Origin: Nymphaea colorata
Taxonomy: Eukaryota; Streptophyta; Magnoliopsida; Nymphaeales; Nymphaeaceae
Direction: 5' to 3'
NCBI RefSeq assembly: GCF_008831285.2
Contig: NW_022205202.1
Location: forward strand, 1 to 41,158
DNA: 41,158 bases
The first letter of the stretch is position 1. Each line of letters starts with the position of its first letter. The notes under the pieces are model-generated. The model saw nothing but the letters and a program-made list of their open reading frames with translations. It was not told the DNA's origin and made no database searches. Below are positions 31,593 to 41,158 of the stretch, one piece after another. The position numbers were made by a program, and so were the translations under genes.

Positions 31593-32244
31593 TCACCACT
31601 CCTGGATGGTATTACAATCAACGGATAATTTAAAACTGGATCCGTAAGATTTTATATTATACCAGGGACAGCTAATAATAGTCTTATATCCATTCTGAAC
31701 CTGATTCAACCTCAACGATTTTCTCACCATCTCCAGCCCATATTGGTGCAGCCGCTGCTGGTCCGTCATGTACTCCTGTATCGCGCATGTGTGGATCTTC
31801 CTCTAAACCTCGTTTATGATCGAACGCAGGTCATCTCTATACTTCAGTTGCAATTTTTGGTGGTGGGAACGACATTGGTCGGGTGTTCTCCTCTTCAGGA
31901 TTTTGGAAAGGCGGTAGAAGACCTTGGTCTTCCTTCTGGACTTCTCTGATAGGAAATCCTGCTAGTTTTGCACCATGAATTGGAGGTATACTTGGTTTTC
32001 GCGTGAGCTCCAGCCGCCTGTTCTTATTTTCTTCCTATTGACCTTGATGCCCAGTTTTTTGATTTGGTGATATTAGGGGTAAAACTCTACGAGTCGACTC
32101 GTTCTCGGCGGAAGCGGTCGGCTTGCCGGCCTTGAGGTGCTCGGTGACGTTGCCGCAGATGTTGGTGAGCGAATTTGCGAGCTGCAGACCGAAAAAGTTC
32201 GAAGTCATATCAAAATTATTATTAATAAATCGAATCCTCTCCAT
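31593..32244 (-). CDS. Hypothetical protein, about 217 residues
   Basis: The ATG at 32242-32244 opens MERIRFINNNFDMTSNFFGL, then a helical stretch (ANSLTNICGNVTEHLKAGKP), a Pro/Arg/Lys-rich middle and NPEEENTRPMSFPPPKIATE. After one frame change near 31842, DLRSIINEVERKIHTCAIQE, YMTDQQRLHQYGLEMVRKSL and a final YGSSFKLSVDCNTIQEW lead to TGA 31593-31595. The frame change needs two bases added or one removed, so it differs from the usual break here. Helical segments suggest a coiled coil. No family is recognised. Confidence 0.55.
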
Positions 32245-33716
32245 GCCATTAATGCTGTTTTTCGCCGAAAGTATATACAAAGGCTTTGTTTTTCCATCCG
32301 GAGGCGCCTTGGCTCGCGTTTCCTCTTATGATTTGCGCCAAAGGCCAATATTGCCTCGAAAAATGGGTAGACGAGATCGAAAGAAAAATTACCATGCGTA
32401 TTATGTTTTTCTAATATGGAAATGGTCTAAAGATATAAGATCGAAAATTTATTGACTTTTCCTTTGAAATTTATCGAAAAGTAATAGAAGACTGTGATTT
32501 TTTATGGCTTTGTTTAAGGATTCAAAAATAGATAGGTGGGTGTTTAATTATAAATTTGGATGGGTGATGGGTGAAATTTTTGATGATTAGCAAATATCTG
32601 AAAAGTTTAAGCAAAAGAACTGAATATTTTCAAAGTTATAATATCATTCTCAAGAGTATGCTTACGCCTCAGTCACCATTATAACTCACTAATTAATTAA
32701 AAGCAAATGAATATTATAACACTCGAACGCTAACCCACCCCTCACCTTCGCGTCCCATACACCATCAATAATACCATTCCTAAGCAAAAAAAGAAGTCAA
32801 ATTTTCATGAAACTTTATCGGGTATGAGTTCGGCCCCCGGGACTCACGATTTCTTGAATCAATCCTTTGATATGACGGAGAATTAGGAATAGCATTGTTT
32901 ATTGGAAAGCTTGCTTGTCTTTATCAATCTTATGTGCTTCAGATGCTATTATTTGCTCGTGAACATAAAAATGATTTTAGATTATTATTTCCTGTTTATT
33001 ATATATCAAACAAAGCTATAATTTAACTCTTCGCAAAATGCAATCATAATAAGTAAAAATGTCCAAAATCGCAAAGAATGATGTTTTTTTGATCGTAAAT
33101 ACAAAAATTTTGAGATTTTATTTTTCAGAAGTTTTTCTTTTTTTTATGATCACCGTCATGTAGACCTCCACCTGGCAAACACAAAGAACATTTTTAGAAT
33201 ATTTTTGAAAAGAGAAATAACTCAATGCCATAATGAAGGATCGGGGTGATAGACAAACCCATTTTGCTCTTGGCTGAAGGAACACACGGGAATCAAATTA
33301 GAAAAAGATAAGCAAAAAGATGAGGTTTCGCAAATGCTGAGTATTAGAGAGATGCATGGCCATGCTTGGACATCATTCATCATAAAATGCGAATGGAATT
33401 TAATGGTTTATTATTTTATTTGTTTCGATTTGCTCTTAATGATCTCTTCGTTACAGATGGTCCAAAAAGGCTCAAAAGGACACCATTTGCTTAAGTTTTT
33501 GATAATCTATGTAAAAATATAGGCTGTTTGATTGAAATCAAGTTTGTTCTCATTTATTTTTTTCATTTTTTTGTATTTGAATGCCTATCAATGTTATGCT
33601 ACCATCTCTTTTTCGAGATTTTAGCGATTGGATCGTGCCTTTTGGTCGATCATCTCTCACCAAGATCACAATTACCAAGAAAAATCATGCATAGTAATAT
33701 GGAAGCAAGCAAAAGA
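32245..33716. other. AT-rich stretch without recognisable gene
   Basis: About 1.5 kb with frequent TGA in all frames on both strands and no coding run that reads like the neighbours. Short open frames (for example 33334-33534 on the plus strand) are not convincing. No tRNA cloverleaf or tandem repeat was seen. It lies between two minus-strand genes and is the largest apparently empty interval in the window. Confidence 0.4.
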
Positions 33717-36700
33717 TCACTTATGTGATTTAAATATCCTCGAAAAAATATGAATATCATTAATCGGCGAATCGATTCCTCTCAGAACTTGTAATAGGGT
33801 ACTCATCATTAGCATTTATCTTGTATGTTTTATCCTTGTTTGCTTCGGGAATCCTATGCTGCTTTATAGATGATTTTTATGAGCTAAATATATCTCTTCG
33901 AGCTTCTAAATCACCTATTCATCATCAGAGTAGCATGAGCATTGCTGTGGCTTCCTCTCTCTTTCTGCAGATATTAACTTTTCTATATTTTTTGCAATTT
34001 TTGCTGTATTTCAACAATTTTTTCTTTAGCTTCTGTTTCTATACTTCGTATTAGTTGATCTTTGAATTACTGATGTTATTTATGCTGTTTACTTATTTTA
34101 ATGCCCTCTAGCTTCTCTTTCAAGTTAACGCAACCGGATTTATTTGCCGAAATTCGAAGATAGTTCTGAATCTTCATTTCTGTGCACCTTTTGTCCTCTT
34201 TTTTCATTTTATGAAATTAAGTCCTTCCCTTAGGCATCAGATTTGATTTGAATTCAAAAACCTTTTAAATTTTCATATATTTTGGGGGTTTTTGATGAAA
34301 TGTACCTATTTTTCGATAATTGTGATGCTTTGATGATTAATTTGCTCTGAGCTGTTAGCTGAAACGCTGGTGTTGATATTCTGCTGCGATCGGCAATTCT
34401 CCAAGCCATGAATTACACATGATGAATCATTATCTTGTCGTATCTTCGGCTTGCCATATATCTTCACAGGCTATGATGGTCTCTGGTAAACCTACGTAAT
34501 TTTGCATGTTATGTTTCGTTTGGATTTTTTCTTTACATCTCTTCAGAAACCTTCAATGCTATCCTCTCATTTTTTCTATGTTGGATGGCCTGCTCAAGCA
34601 GATTCGATATCTCCAACAAGATCTGCCCTGTTGAAAGGCCTTGAAAGTGTTCTTTTAATGCCTTTCTCGACTGTATTACAACTTGATCAAGGGTATTGAT
34701 AGCTTTTTATATTTAATCTTGCATATTACGAATGAAATATAAACCGAATATTATAGTAACTAATCAATATCACACCTTATCCGCAGTTATCTTGAGGGCT
34801 GTCCGATACCGCTGGAGTTTGTTTTAAAAATCGATCTGATTCTGACAAAGGGAGAATGCGCATCATTATCTTCAAATGATGGCAGCATCCAGTTATTCCT
34901 GCACTAGACTGATACGGTTTCTCCTAGATCCTTTTGCAAGATCCCGCATTAGTACCTTCTGTTCTCACTGGAATTGGACCTGTTCGAATCTGGAGTCCCA
35001 TGCTCTGTGATTTTCTTTTTCAAGCGTTGCTTTGGCTCCACTTTGGTGATATATGAGGGATTTTCAATATGAGTTCCTATTTTGGATCTTCTTCCTACTT
35101 AAGCAGGTTTAAATCGATGAATTTAAGCTCACGCTCATTCTTCAAGCTGTCTAACAGCAAGCAAAGATCAACTTATTCCTCTATTTCTTTCTTTAGTTCG
35201 CAATTTATAAGCTAGCCATGGTAATTTCCTCAATTTTGACCTTTTTGTCTCGCTTATTCTTGATGACTAAGTCGCAATATCCTCATATATCTCCAAATAT
35301 CGAAGGATGTCATCATAATAATCTGAGTTTTTTATCTAATCCGTCTCTAACGCTTCGTGGATTGCTCTTATTTTTCTCTTCTTGGTGATGATCCCCTCGC
35401 CCATGCCAATGATAAGCCTTTAGCATTCGTTGTCGATGAGATTGTGCTATATCCTTTTGAGAAAGCGCTTGTTCAGCTCGATATGTCTTTGGACTTGATT
35501 TTTCAAGTTGAGATAGAGTGATGAGTTTCGAGATTATAGGGATGATTGTTCTTATTTGATGTTTTTGTTTGTCTATAGCTCAATTACGGCATCATCGACT
35601 TCCTGTAGTTGCTATAAAGGCTCAAAGCTAGATGATTTTAGCTTGAAATTTCCTCCCAGTCCTTTCCGATTGTTATAAAAATTACTTTTTATCTCATTAT
35701 CCATGTAAAAATTAGTACTTTTTGGCTTTTATTTGCGGTTGAAAATGCCCATCTTTGTCAGTGGCTTCGAATTGATAAATTTGAACTCATCAGGTTTGTT
35801 AGATTATATGGTGTTGTCGCTTCCTTGATCAAAGTCCATGAATTTTACTGAGTTTTGTGCCTTTGATGGACTTCGTTATATCTGAAACCCAAATCCACTC
35901 ATTCTCCCATTTTCATCTTTGATTTTGACTTTGGATTTGATCTTTTTGCCTTCTTTGTCGATCATGTTTCTACTTATCCTGTTCTTTGAGGTTTGCTGGA
36001 TGAGACTGCTGCGACTGAGGCTGCTATTTTGTTTTTACTGTCGCATTCTCCAAAACTATTTGAGTTATATGATTTTGTCTTACTTCGGCCATCCGTACTT
36101 ATTGCAAAGGTCATCAATAAGGCTATTCTTGTGTTCATAATGCTGATCCCTGCTCTTGCTCATTTGCGTTTGCCTTTGTATCTTGTTCAAGACGATTTTG
36201 ATGAGCATGTTGGCTTCTTCACTATTCAAATTTCTCAGCTTGATGCCGGCTTCCAAATCTTCTTCTATTTCTCCTATCATTTTTTAATACATTTCAATGT
36301 CAGATTCAACCAGCTGCTTTACCATCACTTACGCTTACTTGTTTACTCGTTTATTTTCGTTCATGAGTTTCATGCAGAGTTCTTTTAGAAGTTACTGGTC
36401 CTATATCAAGCCGAAAAAGGAAGGCCTGCTATTAAGAAATTTTGCCTTTTTCCGACGGTTATCTTATTTCCTTGATCTTGTCTCTTACTAGTCAATGAAT
36501 TCAAGTGTTTTTCCTGTGCTTTTCATGCCTAGTTTCTTCAGCTTCGCCCGTCCTTCGAACTATCTTCGCTTCCATGGTTCATGTAATCCAGTTTGGATGA
36601 AGTATCTTTATAGCTGAAGCCCTCCTTTTTGTTCAGCTCAGAAAGAGTCTAGTCGATGTTTCCTTAAGTGTATACCTTATGTAGCATTTTTTGTGAAGAC

Positions 36701-37305
36701 TTATAAGGTCTTACTGAGGTTTATTTTTCCTTTTATTTTTATTTTTCTTTTACCTTATCTTTGTCCTTGTCCTTTTCCTCCTTTTTGAGACGCTACAAGA
36801 TGACAAGATAGTTATTTTTCAAAAATTCCTCAAAGGCAAGGTTGTGACAATCCAATTTATCCAGTCTTTTCACTTTGTCAAAACTGGAAGGCTTTTTCAG
36901 ATATTCGAAATAATATTTTTTGAGGTCGTCGGATGAAAGCTAGGCCCTCCAATCTTCAAAAAGCTCCTCGAACTGGTTGCCGCCATCCTTGCCCAGGTCC
37001 TAATGCTGTGCCATTGTGATTCTGATGCTGGGTAATATGGGTTAGTTGGGTTCGGTTCTAATCTTCTTGATTTTGGCGACATTGATTTTCTGTCGTTTGT
37101 GGTACTTGCAGGTGCAATCGGGTTTGTGGTTGGTGCGAGGATAGAAGGGCGAAATGACATTGAGATCGGTGCAGGTGTGGTTGTTATTGGCGTGGGGCGA
37201 GTTGTGGTCCCCCCTCTGCTTGTTGGCCGATTTGAGCTTGTTCTACAGGTCACGCACAGTGACCGTTTGCAGATTTTTAAGTTCTTTTAGTAATGATTAT
37301 TTCAT
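33717..37305 (-). CDS. Long coiled-coil protein, about 1,190 residues
   Basis: The ATG at 37303-37305 starts MKESLLKELKNLQTVTVRDL. A His/Asn-rich segment with a CTCKYHKRQK patch follows, then a compact helical block (NQFEELFEDWRAELSSDDLK, KVKRLDKLDCHNLAFEEFLK) and a Lys/Glu repeat-like run. The remainder is mostly coiled coil: MIGEIEEDLEAGIKLRNLNS, HIELNKRFLKRIEHNLIDNE, KIRAIHEALETDEI, YYDDILRYLEIYEDIATESS, TGQILLEISNLLEQAIQHRK, EAKEKIVEIQQKLQKIEKS. A final VIEKLEEIYLAHKNHLE segment leads to TGA 33717-33719. About ten frame breaks are needed, most fitting single missing bases, and the 34.3-34.9 kb part is the least certain. Dense Glu codons as TAA/TAG fit coding throughout. It is likely cytoskeletal; no family is recognised. 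Confidence 0.65.
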
Positions 37306-37592
37306 CGAATATTATTTGCATTTTATAATTTCTAAAACTGGCATACATACGTTATCGCTATTTCCAACAGCACTTGATAGATAAGCCTTCACATATTTTC
37401 CCCGAAGAGAAGGACAGAAATGGTTGATTTTTGAAGACAAATTAAAATTATTAAGAGATGAATAAGCCGAGAAAAAGGATAAGGGAAGTGCGGATCACCG
37501 TTGGTGGGGGTATTCAGGCAAAAGAGATCGATTAGTGATTGGCGATCAAAAATCTGTCTGGAGGGGTTTCCTGGGGGTGTGTCTCAGCCGGA

Positions 37593-37886
37593 TCATGGCC
37601 TCCTAAAGTGAGGACTAATCGATGCCTATGCCCGCTTCTACTCGTTTATGATGCTTCTCTACATCTCCTTATCCGAAAATTGTCCCTTTCGCTAGAGATA
37701 GCGCAGCAGGAAGTGGCTGATCACCTTTTGCTACTTTGGAGAGGACTATGGCTTGCGTTGGCTTTGAGGAGCTGGAAGGTTGCGAGTACGCGTGAGGGAA
37801 AGTTGGGTGTGAAGCTGCTTGGTAGGAGTGGGTTGGTTGACGGGAGGAAGGCGAGGAGTCTGTGAGCCGCTCTGATATTCAGACAT
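37593..37886 (-). CDS. Small Pro/Gln-rich protein with C-terminal helix
   Basis: A clean 97-codon frame from ATG 37884-37886 to TGA 37593-37595. The first half is Pro/Gln/Ser/Thr-rich (MSEYQSGSQTPRLPPVNQPT); the second is a charged helix (KVISHFLLRYLERKGQFSDK, EMERSIINEEKRAEA). Six or more Glu are TAA or TAG. The frame is uninterrupted and codon use matches its neighbours. No family is recognised; the helix could be a short binding motif. Confidence 0.6.
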
Positions 37887-38008
37887 AATAATTATCAATA
37901 TGTGCTCATCAAATGAAAGTAAGGGTAAGATAAAGATAATTAATAGTGGAGTGGGATTTGGGTGTGGGTAATGAAGAGACTAGAAATAAAGATATAAAAG
38001 CTAGCAGT

Positions 38009-40534
38009 TCAATGCTTTTGCGACTGTGTCTCCAGGACGACATCGTAATTGCCTCCCTGCAGCACGCTGATGTCCTTCGATCATTGTGCTGTTTCTTCCT
38101 CGAATACGCGTTTCCAGATGAATTGTAGTTCATCACCATGGCTTTCTTCTCAGTTTCTGCCCTGCTTGCCCTATCGTCGAACTTCACTGGATAGTTTTCG
38201 AGCTCCTCGTCCAAATCTTTCATTTAGTTTGTGTTCTGGGCAGGCGTGATGAAGATTAAGTCTTCTTTTTGCTTCTTGGGAGGCGATCTGACGAAGCTTT
38301 CTCCGTCAATCTTGCGAGTTATCTCTGTGTTTTTCCCAAAAATATTGGGAATCTTTGTCATGCCATCGATCATCAGGTTTATGTCGAAAGATTCTATCAA
38401 GTTCCCCTAGCTTCTGTTCAAGGCCGTCGCCCTATCCTCCTCTTTCTTTTTCTGCAAAAACGCATAGTAGTCAGCCAAGCCCTTTTCAGCAGTTGCGGGA
38501 TTAAGTGTCTAATACTCTGCAGGCAATTTTTGTCTGCATTCCTCGTAGAGCATAATCTCCTCGTCAGGAACATCACAGAGACACTTGAAAAGCGCTCTAA
38601 AGGGAGTGATAAAATACAAAACTCCTATTCCTATCTATATGATGTAGGCTATGAATTTGATGGAGGTGAAATCGAGAGAGAAGACACACACCCATATAAA
38701 CCCACCGAGTCCCATCAGCAGAGGGCCCAAGAGCATAGCAGTATGGGCAGTTTCAGTTAGATTCCTCATGTTTTGAGCAGGTCGGCGAGAGCGTTGCAGA
38801 AGTGCATACTTTTCCACCCAAAACATGAAGAAATAGCCGACCAGAGTGGAAATCACTATTGCTGGTATCATCGGCGCATAGAGGCAGGTGAAGTAAAGAG
38901 CTAGATGAAGTAGACATAGCACCATCCAATCTAATACTATTCATGCTAGAGAAAGGCATTCAGCTAGCTTTGTCTCAGCTCCATTTTCTTATCTAAATCT
39001 ATCTCGATTACATGGTCTGTTCTTCCAAAAGGCTCTCAGTTTGCGGAAGTAGTGGAGCGGATCGAATACCTTACAAGGGGAGGAATAATGGCATTGGTGA
39101 TGGCTAGGAAGAAGATGAAATATACAAGCCCTTTGCTATCGTATATGTTAAGATTGATGATGAGAGTGATGAGGACTGGCGTCAAAATCCAGTTGAGAGG
39201 CAAAGCTATCAGACACTTTATCAGGATCCCTCTCTGCCTGTCAGATTCAGTCTCATCTCTCTAATAAAAGCTAAGCATTCTTATGGAAACTATGTAATAC
39301 AATATCTACATTTCATGAACAGATTGGCGAGGGTGACGATGACTGCCATCACGATCGGCATGAAGGTGAGTCCAGCCTGTTGGGAAAAGTAGTTGAATCC
39401 ATAACAGACTCCAAAAGTAGCCCCCCAGAAGGCGATGATGACACCCCACGTGACCAACCTGCTCAGGATTCGTCTCTTGAGGGGTGCTTTGATGTTGCCC
39501 CAATGATATCATGAGGATCAGGAGCTCTGCTTGCTGTGATGCTCAGTTACTGGTTCGATGCTCATCTCTGATGGAAAAATACTGTGCACTCCTGCAACAG
39601 CTTAGCAGATACCGTATCTTGGCAGGAAATGATTGTGGGTTAAGTTCCTATATGATGCTTGCAGATTGGCTGTGCTTGAAAGTCACAAAAAATACTGTTT
39701 TAATATCCTTTCCGAGAGGAAGCCTGTACTGTTACCTTGCTTTATCTTCCATTTCCTGCAGTTTATTCTTGCGACGTTAGAGCATACGTTAGAAGTTATC
39801 GTATTCCTTCTTCCTGTCGGCCTTCTGGAAGGTAAATCTTGAGTTTTCTTTAAATTAAAGCATCCACTAAGCCAAGAGCCTCCTCTTTTCCACTATATCA
39901 TTGTCTAAACCTTACAGCTATTGGTCCATGACTTCGCTTTGACTCAAACCAAACGGCAACGCCTGTGTGATTCTATCAATTTCAAAGGGCCTGAGATCTT
40001 ATCCCCAAGTCTTCTTCAAATTATGGTGGTAACTAGGCTTTCAAAGTACCTGTTGAATTCATTCTGCAATCTTTCCTTAGTGTAGTGCACGGGAACATCA
40101 TCGAGCATAATGGTAAAGTCAGCAGCTGAGAGGTCCTCTTGGTCGACCATTCTTTCGTATTTTGCCTGACGCTTTGGGAAACGAATTGAATGATCCACCA
40201 TATGAGCGTAGAAAGGATGATGAGTATTCCCTAAATACCGAGGAGGATGCTGAGGAAGGAGTTAGAAGATGAATAGAGCATGCAGGCAGTATATGACACC
40301 TTTCTGGGCAAATTAGCGAGTGAGAATGCCTCGGTCGGCTCCACGATGCTCACGTACATCGCCAGGATTGAAAAAAATGCCCCCAGGATAAACACTTGCC
40401 CTGCTAGCAACTTCATGTTTTAGTAGAGGTGGTAGGTAGCAATGCCAGCCTTGGGGAATTCCCATATCGAGGAGCAAAGCGGATCTCCATCTATTGAACC
40501 ACCAGGCCGCAATCTTCGCAAAACTGGGGTGCAT
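38009..40534 (-). CDS. OSCA/TMEM63-family (CSC1, RSN1_7TM) ion channel
   Basis: OSCA/TMEM63 proteins are mechanically or osmotically gated cation channels. This copy has about 840 residues and ends at TGA 38009-38011. Visible parts in order: N-terminal helix (QVFILGAFFSILAMYVSIVE), second helix (SILLGIEGILIILSTLIWWI), the cytosolic RNA-recognition-like segment starting DFTIMLDDVPVHYTKERLQN, coiled helix (FQKADRKKEYDNFE), then RLVTWGVIIAFWGATFGVCY, MPIVMAVIVTLANLFMK, CLIALPLNWILTPVLITLII, LVYFIFFLAITNAIIPPL. The family core follows: ELNAFLEHEEYEIGWCYVYF, YAPMIPAIVISTLVGYFFMF and WVEKYALLQRSRRP, then LLGPLLMGLGGFIWVCVFSL. The soluble tail holds VPDEEIMLYEECRQKLPAEY. At least eight single-base breaks occur. 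The start is uncertain: ATG 40532-40534, 40414-40416 or further upstream. Confidence 0.8.
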
Positions 40535-41071
40535 GATGCGAGGTGTGATACTGGACAGAGCCGGCCTGTTTGTTTTTGATCTGCTTGAGGTCGAAAGAGC
40601 CGAGACGGTTGCTTGAACGGTGCCGTTGGGCTGCTGCAGAAGAGGGGTATTTAAGCAAATCGAGCAGCACGTATCTTATCTATTCTTTTATTTATTGTGA
40701 ATATTTCTCGAGGTTTAGTTAAAGCTCATCTTCGACAGCTTGTGGTAGGACTCTTGCTTGCTCCTACCCCATTTTTTATATTTTCGAGTGATTCTCGGAC
40801 ACGTCCTCAAGCTAAAGATGCTGCTGGCTTTTTTTGGGAGGTAGCTGCGCTCTCTAACTGCCCTTTCGTTGCATAATTATAATTTAGATGGGGGTTTAAT
40901 CAGTTGCATAATCATAAAAAAACCAGGCTATTGAGCTTGGGAATTGCAAAGGATCACAAAAGAAATGATAATATAAATAAAAATGGAAGAACTTAAAAAA
41001 TAAAGAAATCTGAAAGAAATTGATCATTTAAGCCAAAAATAGATAATAAGGAATAATTAATACAGATCTAT
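40535..41071. other. Right subtelomeric region
   Basis: About 540 bases upstream of the channel gene and before the telomere. The first part (40535-40650) is coding-like on the minus strand (GSFDLKQIKNKQAGSVQ) and may be the channel's N-terminus. The remainder is AT-rich with A-runs and no open frame I would call. No subtelomeric tandem repeat was seen. Confidence 0.5.
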
Positions 41072-41158
41072 GGGTTGGGGTTGGGGTTGGGGTTGGGGTT
41101 GGGGTTGGGGTTGGGGTTGGGGTTGGGGTTGGGGTTGGGGTTGGGGTTGGGGTTGGGG
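41072..41158 (+). repeat. Right telomere, G4T2 repeat
   Basis: After TACAGATCTAT the sequence becomes a perfect GGGGTT tandem array to the last base, the mirror of the left end. Fourteen or so repeats are present. Orientation (G-rich strand running 5' to 3' to the end) is right for a chromosome terminus. Confidence 0.98.

Noticed and set aside
34970-35010. A GTTCGAATC run resembling a tRNA T-loop
   Set aside because: No matching T-stem, acceptor stem or anticodon arm can be formed around it, and it lies inside the coiled-coil gene.
36897-37253. Thr/Pro/Ser-rich minus-strand frame under the standard code
   Set aside because: Another frame of the same strand gives the N-terminus of the long coiled-coil protein with normal composition and reassigned Glu codons.
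37539-37865. Plus-strand open frame of 108 codons
   Set aside because: It lies antisense to the clean 97-codon minus-strand gene, which uses TAA/TAG as Glu and reads as ordinary protein.
1-41158. Tetrahymena- or Paramecium-type ciliate with TAA/TAG as glutamine
   Set aside because: The telomere repeat alone would allow it, but conserved Glu columns in PP1 and CEP104 are filled by TAA/TAG while conserved Gln columns use CAG or CAA.

Overview
This window is a complete, telomere-capped ciliate macronuclear chromosome of about 41 kb. It begins with about 99 bases of perfect C4A2 repeat and ends with about 87 bases of G4T2 repeat. Conserved genes read through only if TAA and TAG are sense codons and TGA is the sole stop. 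At invariant sites those codons stand for glutamate, not glutamine. Protein phosphatase 1 has TAG in place of the Glu of GYEFFAK, and the CEP104 jelly-roll has TAA in place of the Glu of EHP. That is the peritrich nuclear code (Vorticella, Carchesium and relatives), so the organism is most likely a peritrich. The code rests on direct reading of conserved proteins; the genus is unknown. All gene models below use this code.

Genes are dense on both strands, with intergenic gaps mostly of 30-450 bases. Introns are tiny, usually 20 nt (also 23 and 26), GT...AG, often ending in TTTAG. A second kind of frame break is a single missing base, usually inside a C, G, A or T run. It occurs even in the near-invariant PP1. 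I read these breaks as consensus errors of a long-read assembly rather than as pseudogenes.

Layout, left to right: a DRAM/Frag1-like membrane protein (182-896 +); a small charged protein (982-1658 +); a small single-span membrane protein (1697-1977 -); a large LRR plus EF-hand-like protein (2080-5747 +); an Asn/Lys-rich protein (5848-7715 -); a cytosolic carboxypeptidase (7990-10341 +); PP1 catalytic subunit (10552-11524 +); a USP-family protein with ZnF-UBP and DUSP domains but altered catalytic residues (11730-14268 -); a CLU/CLUH protein with a PH-like N-terminus (14466-18046 -); an unrecognised protein of about 1,150 residues (18173-21646 -); a myristoylatable kinase-like protein (21973 to about 23382 +); an LRR protein (23367-24291 -); a coiled-coil protein (24473-25683 +); an unknown protein (25874-26642 -); a short CEP104/FAP256 homologue (26691-27845 -); an unknown protein (28294-29238 +); an ATG12-like ubiquitin fold (29354-29664 +); a DBF4-type zinc-finger protein (29941-30511 -); three weak small genes (30.6-32.2 kb); a non-genic AT-rich gap (32.2-33.7 kb); a long coiled-coil protein (33717-37305 -); a small basic protein (37593-37886 -); and an OSCA/TMEM63-family channel (38009 to about 40534 -).

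These are not operons. The named genes are ordinary eukaryotic housekeeping and ciliary genes: tubulin-tail carboxypeptidase, ciliary-tip CEP104, PP1, mitochondrial CLU, ubiquitin and autophagy factors, and a mechanosensitive channel. Base composition is uneven: about 8.5-14.3 kb is clearly GC-rich, while most of the rest is AT-rich. I saw no virus, transposon, CRISPR array, rRNA or tRNA.
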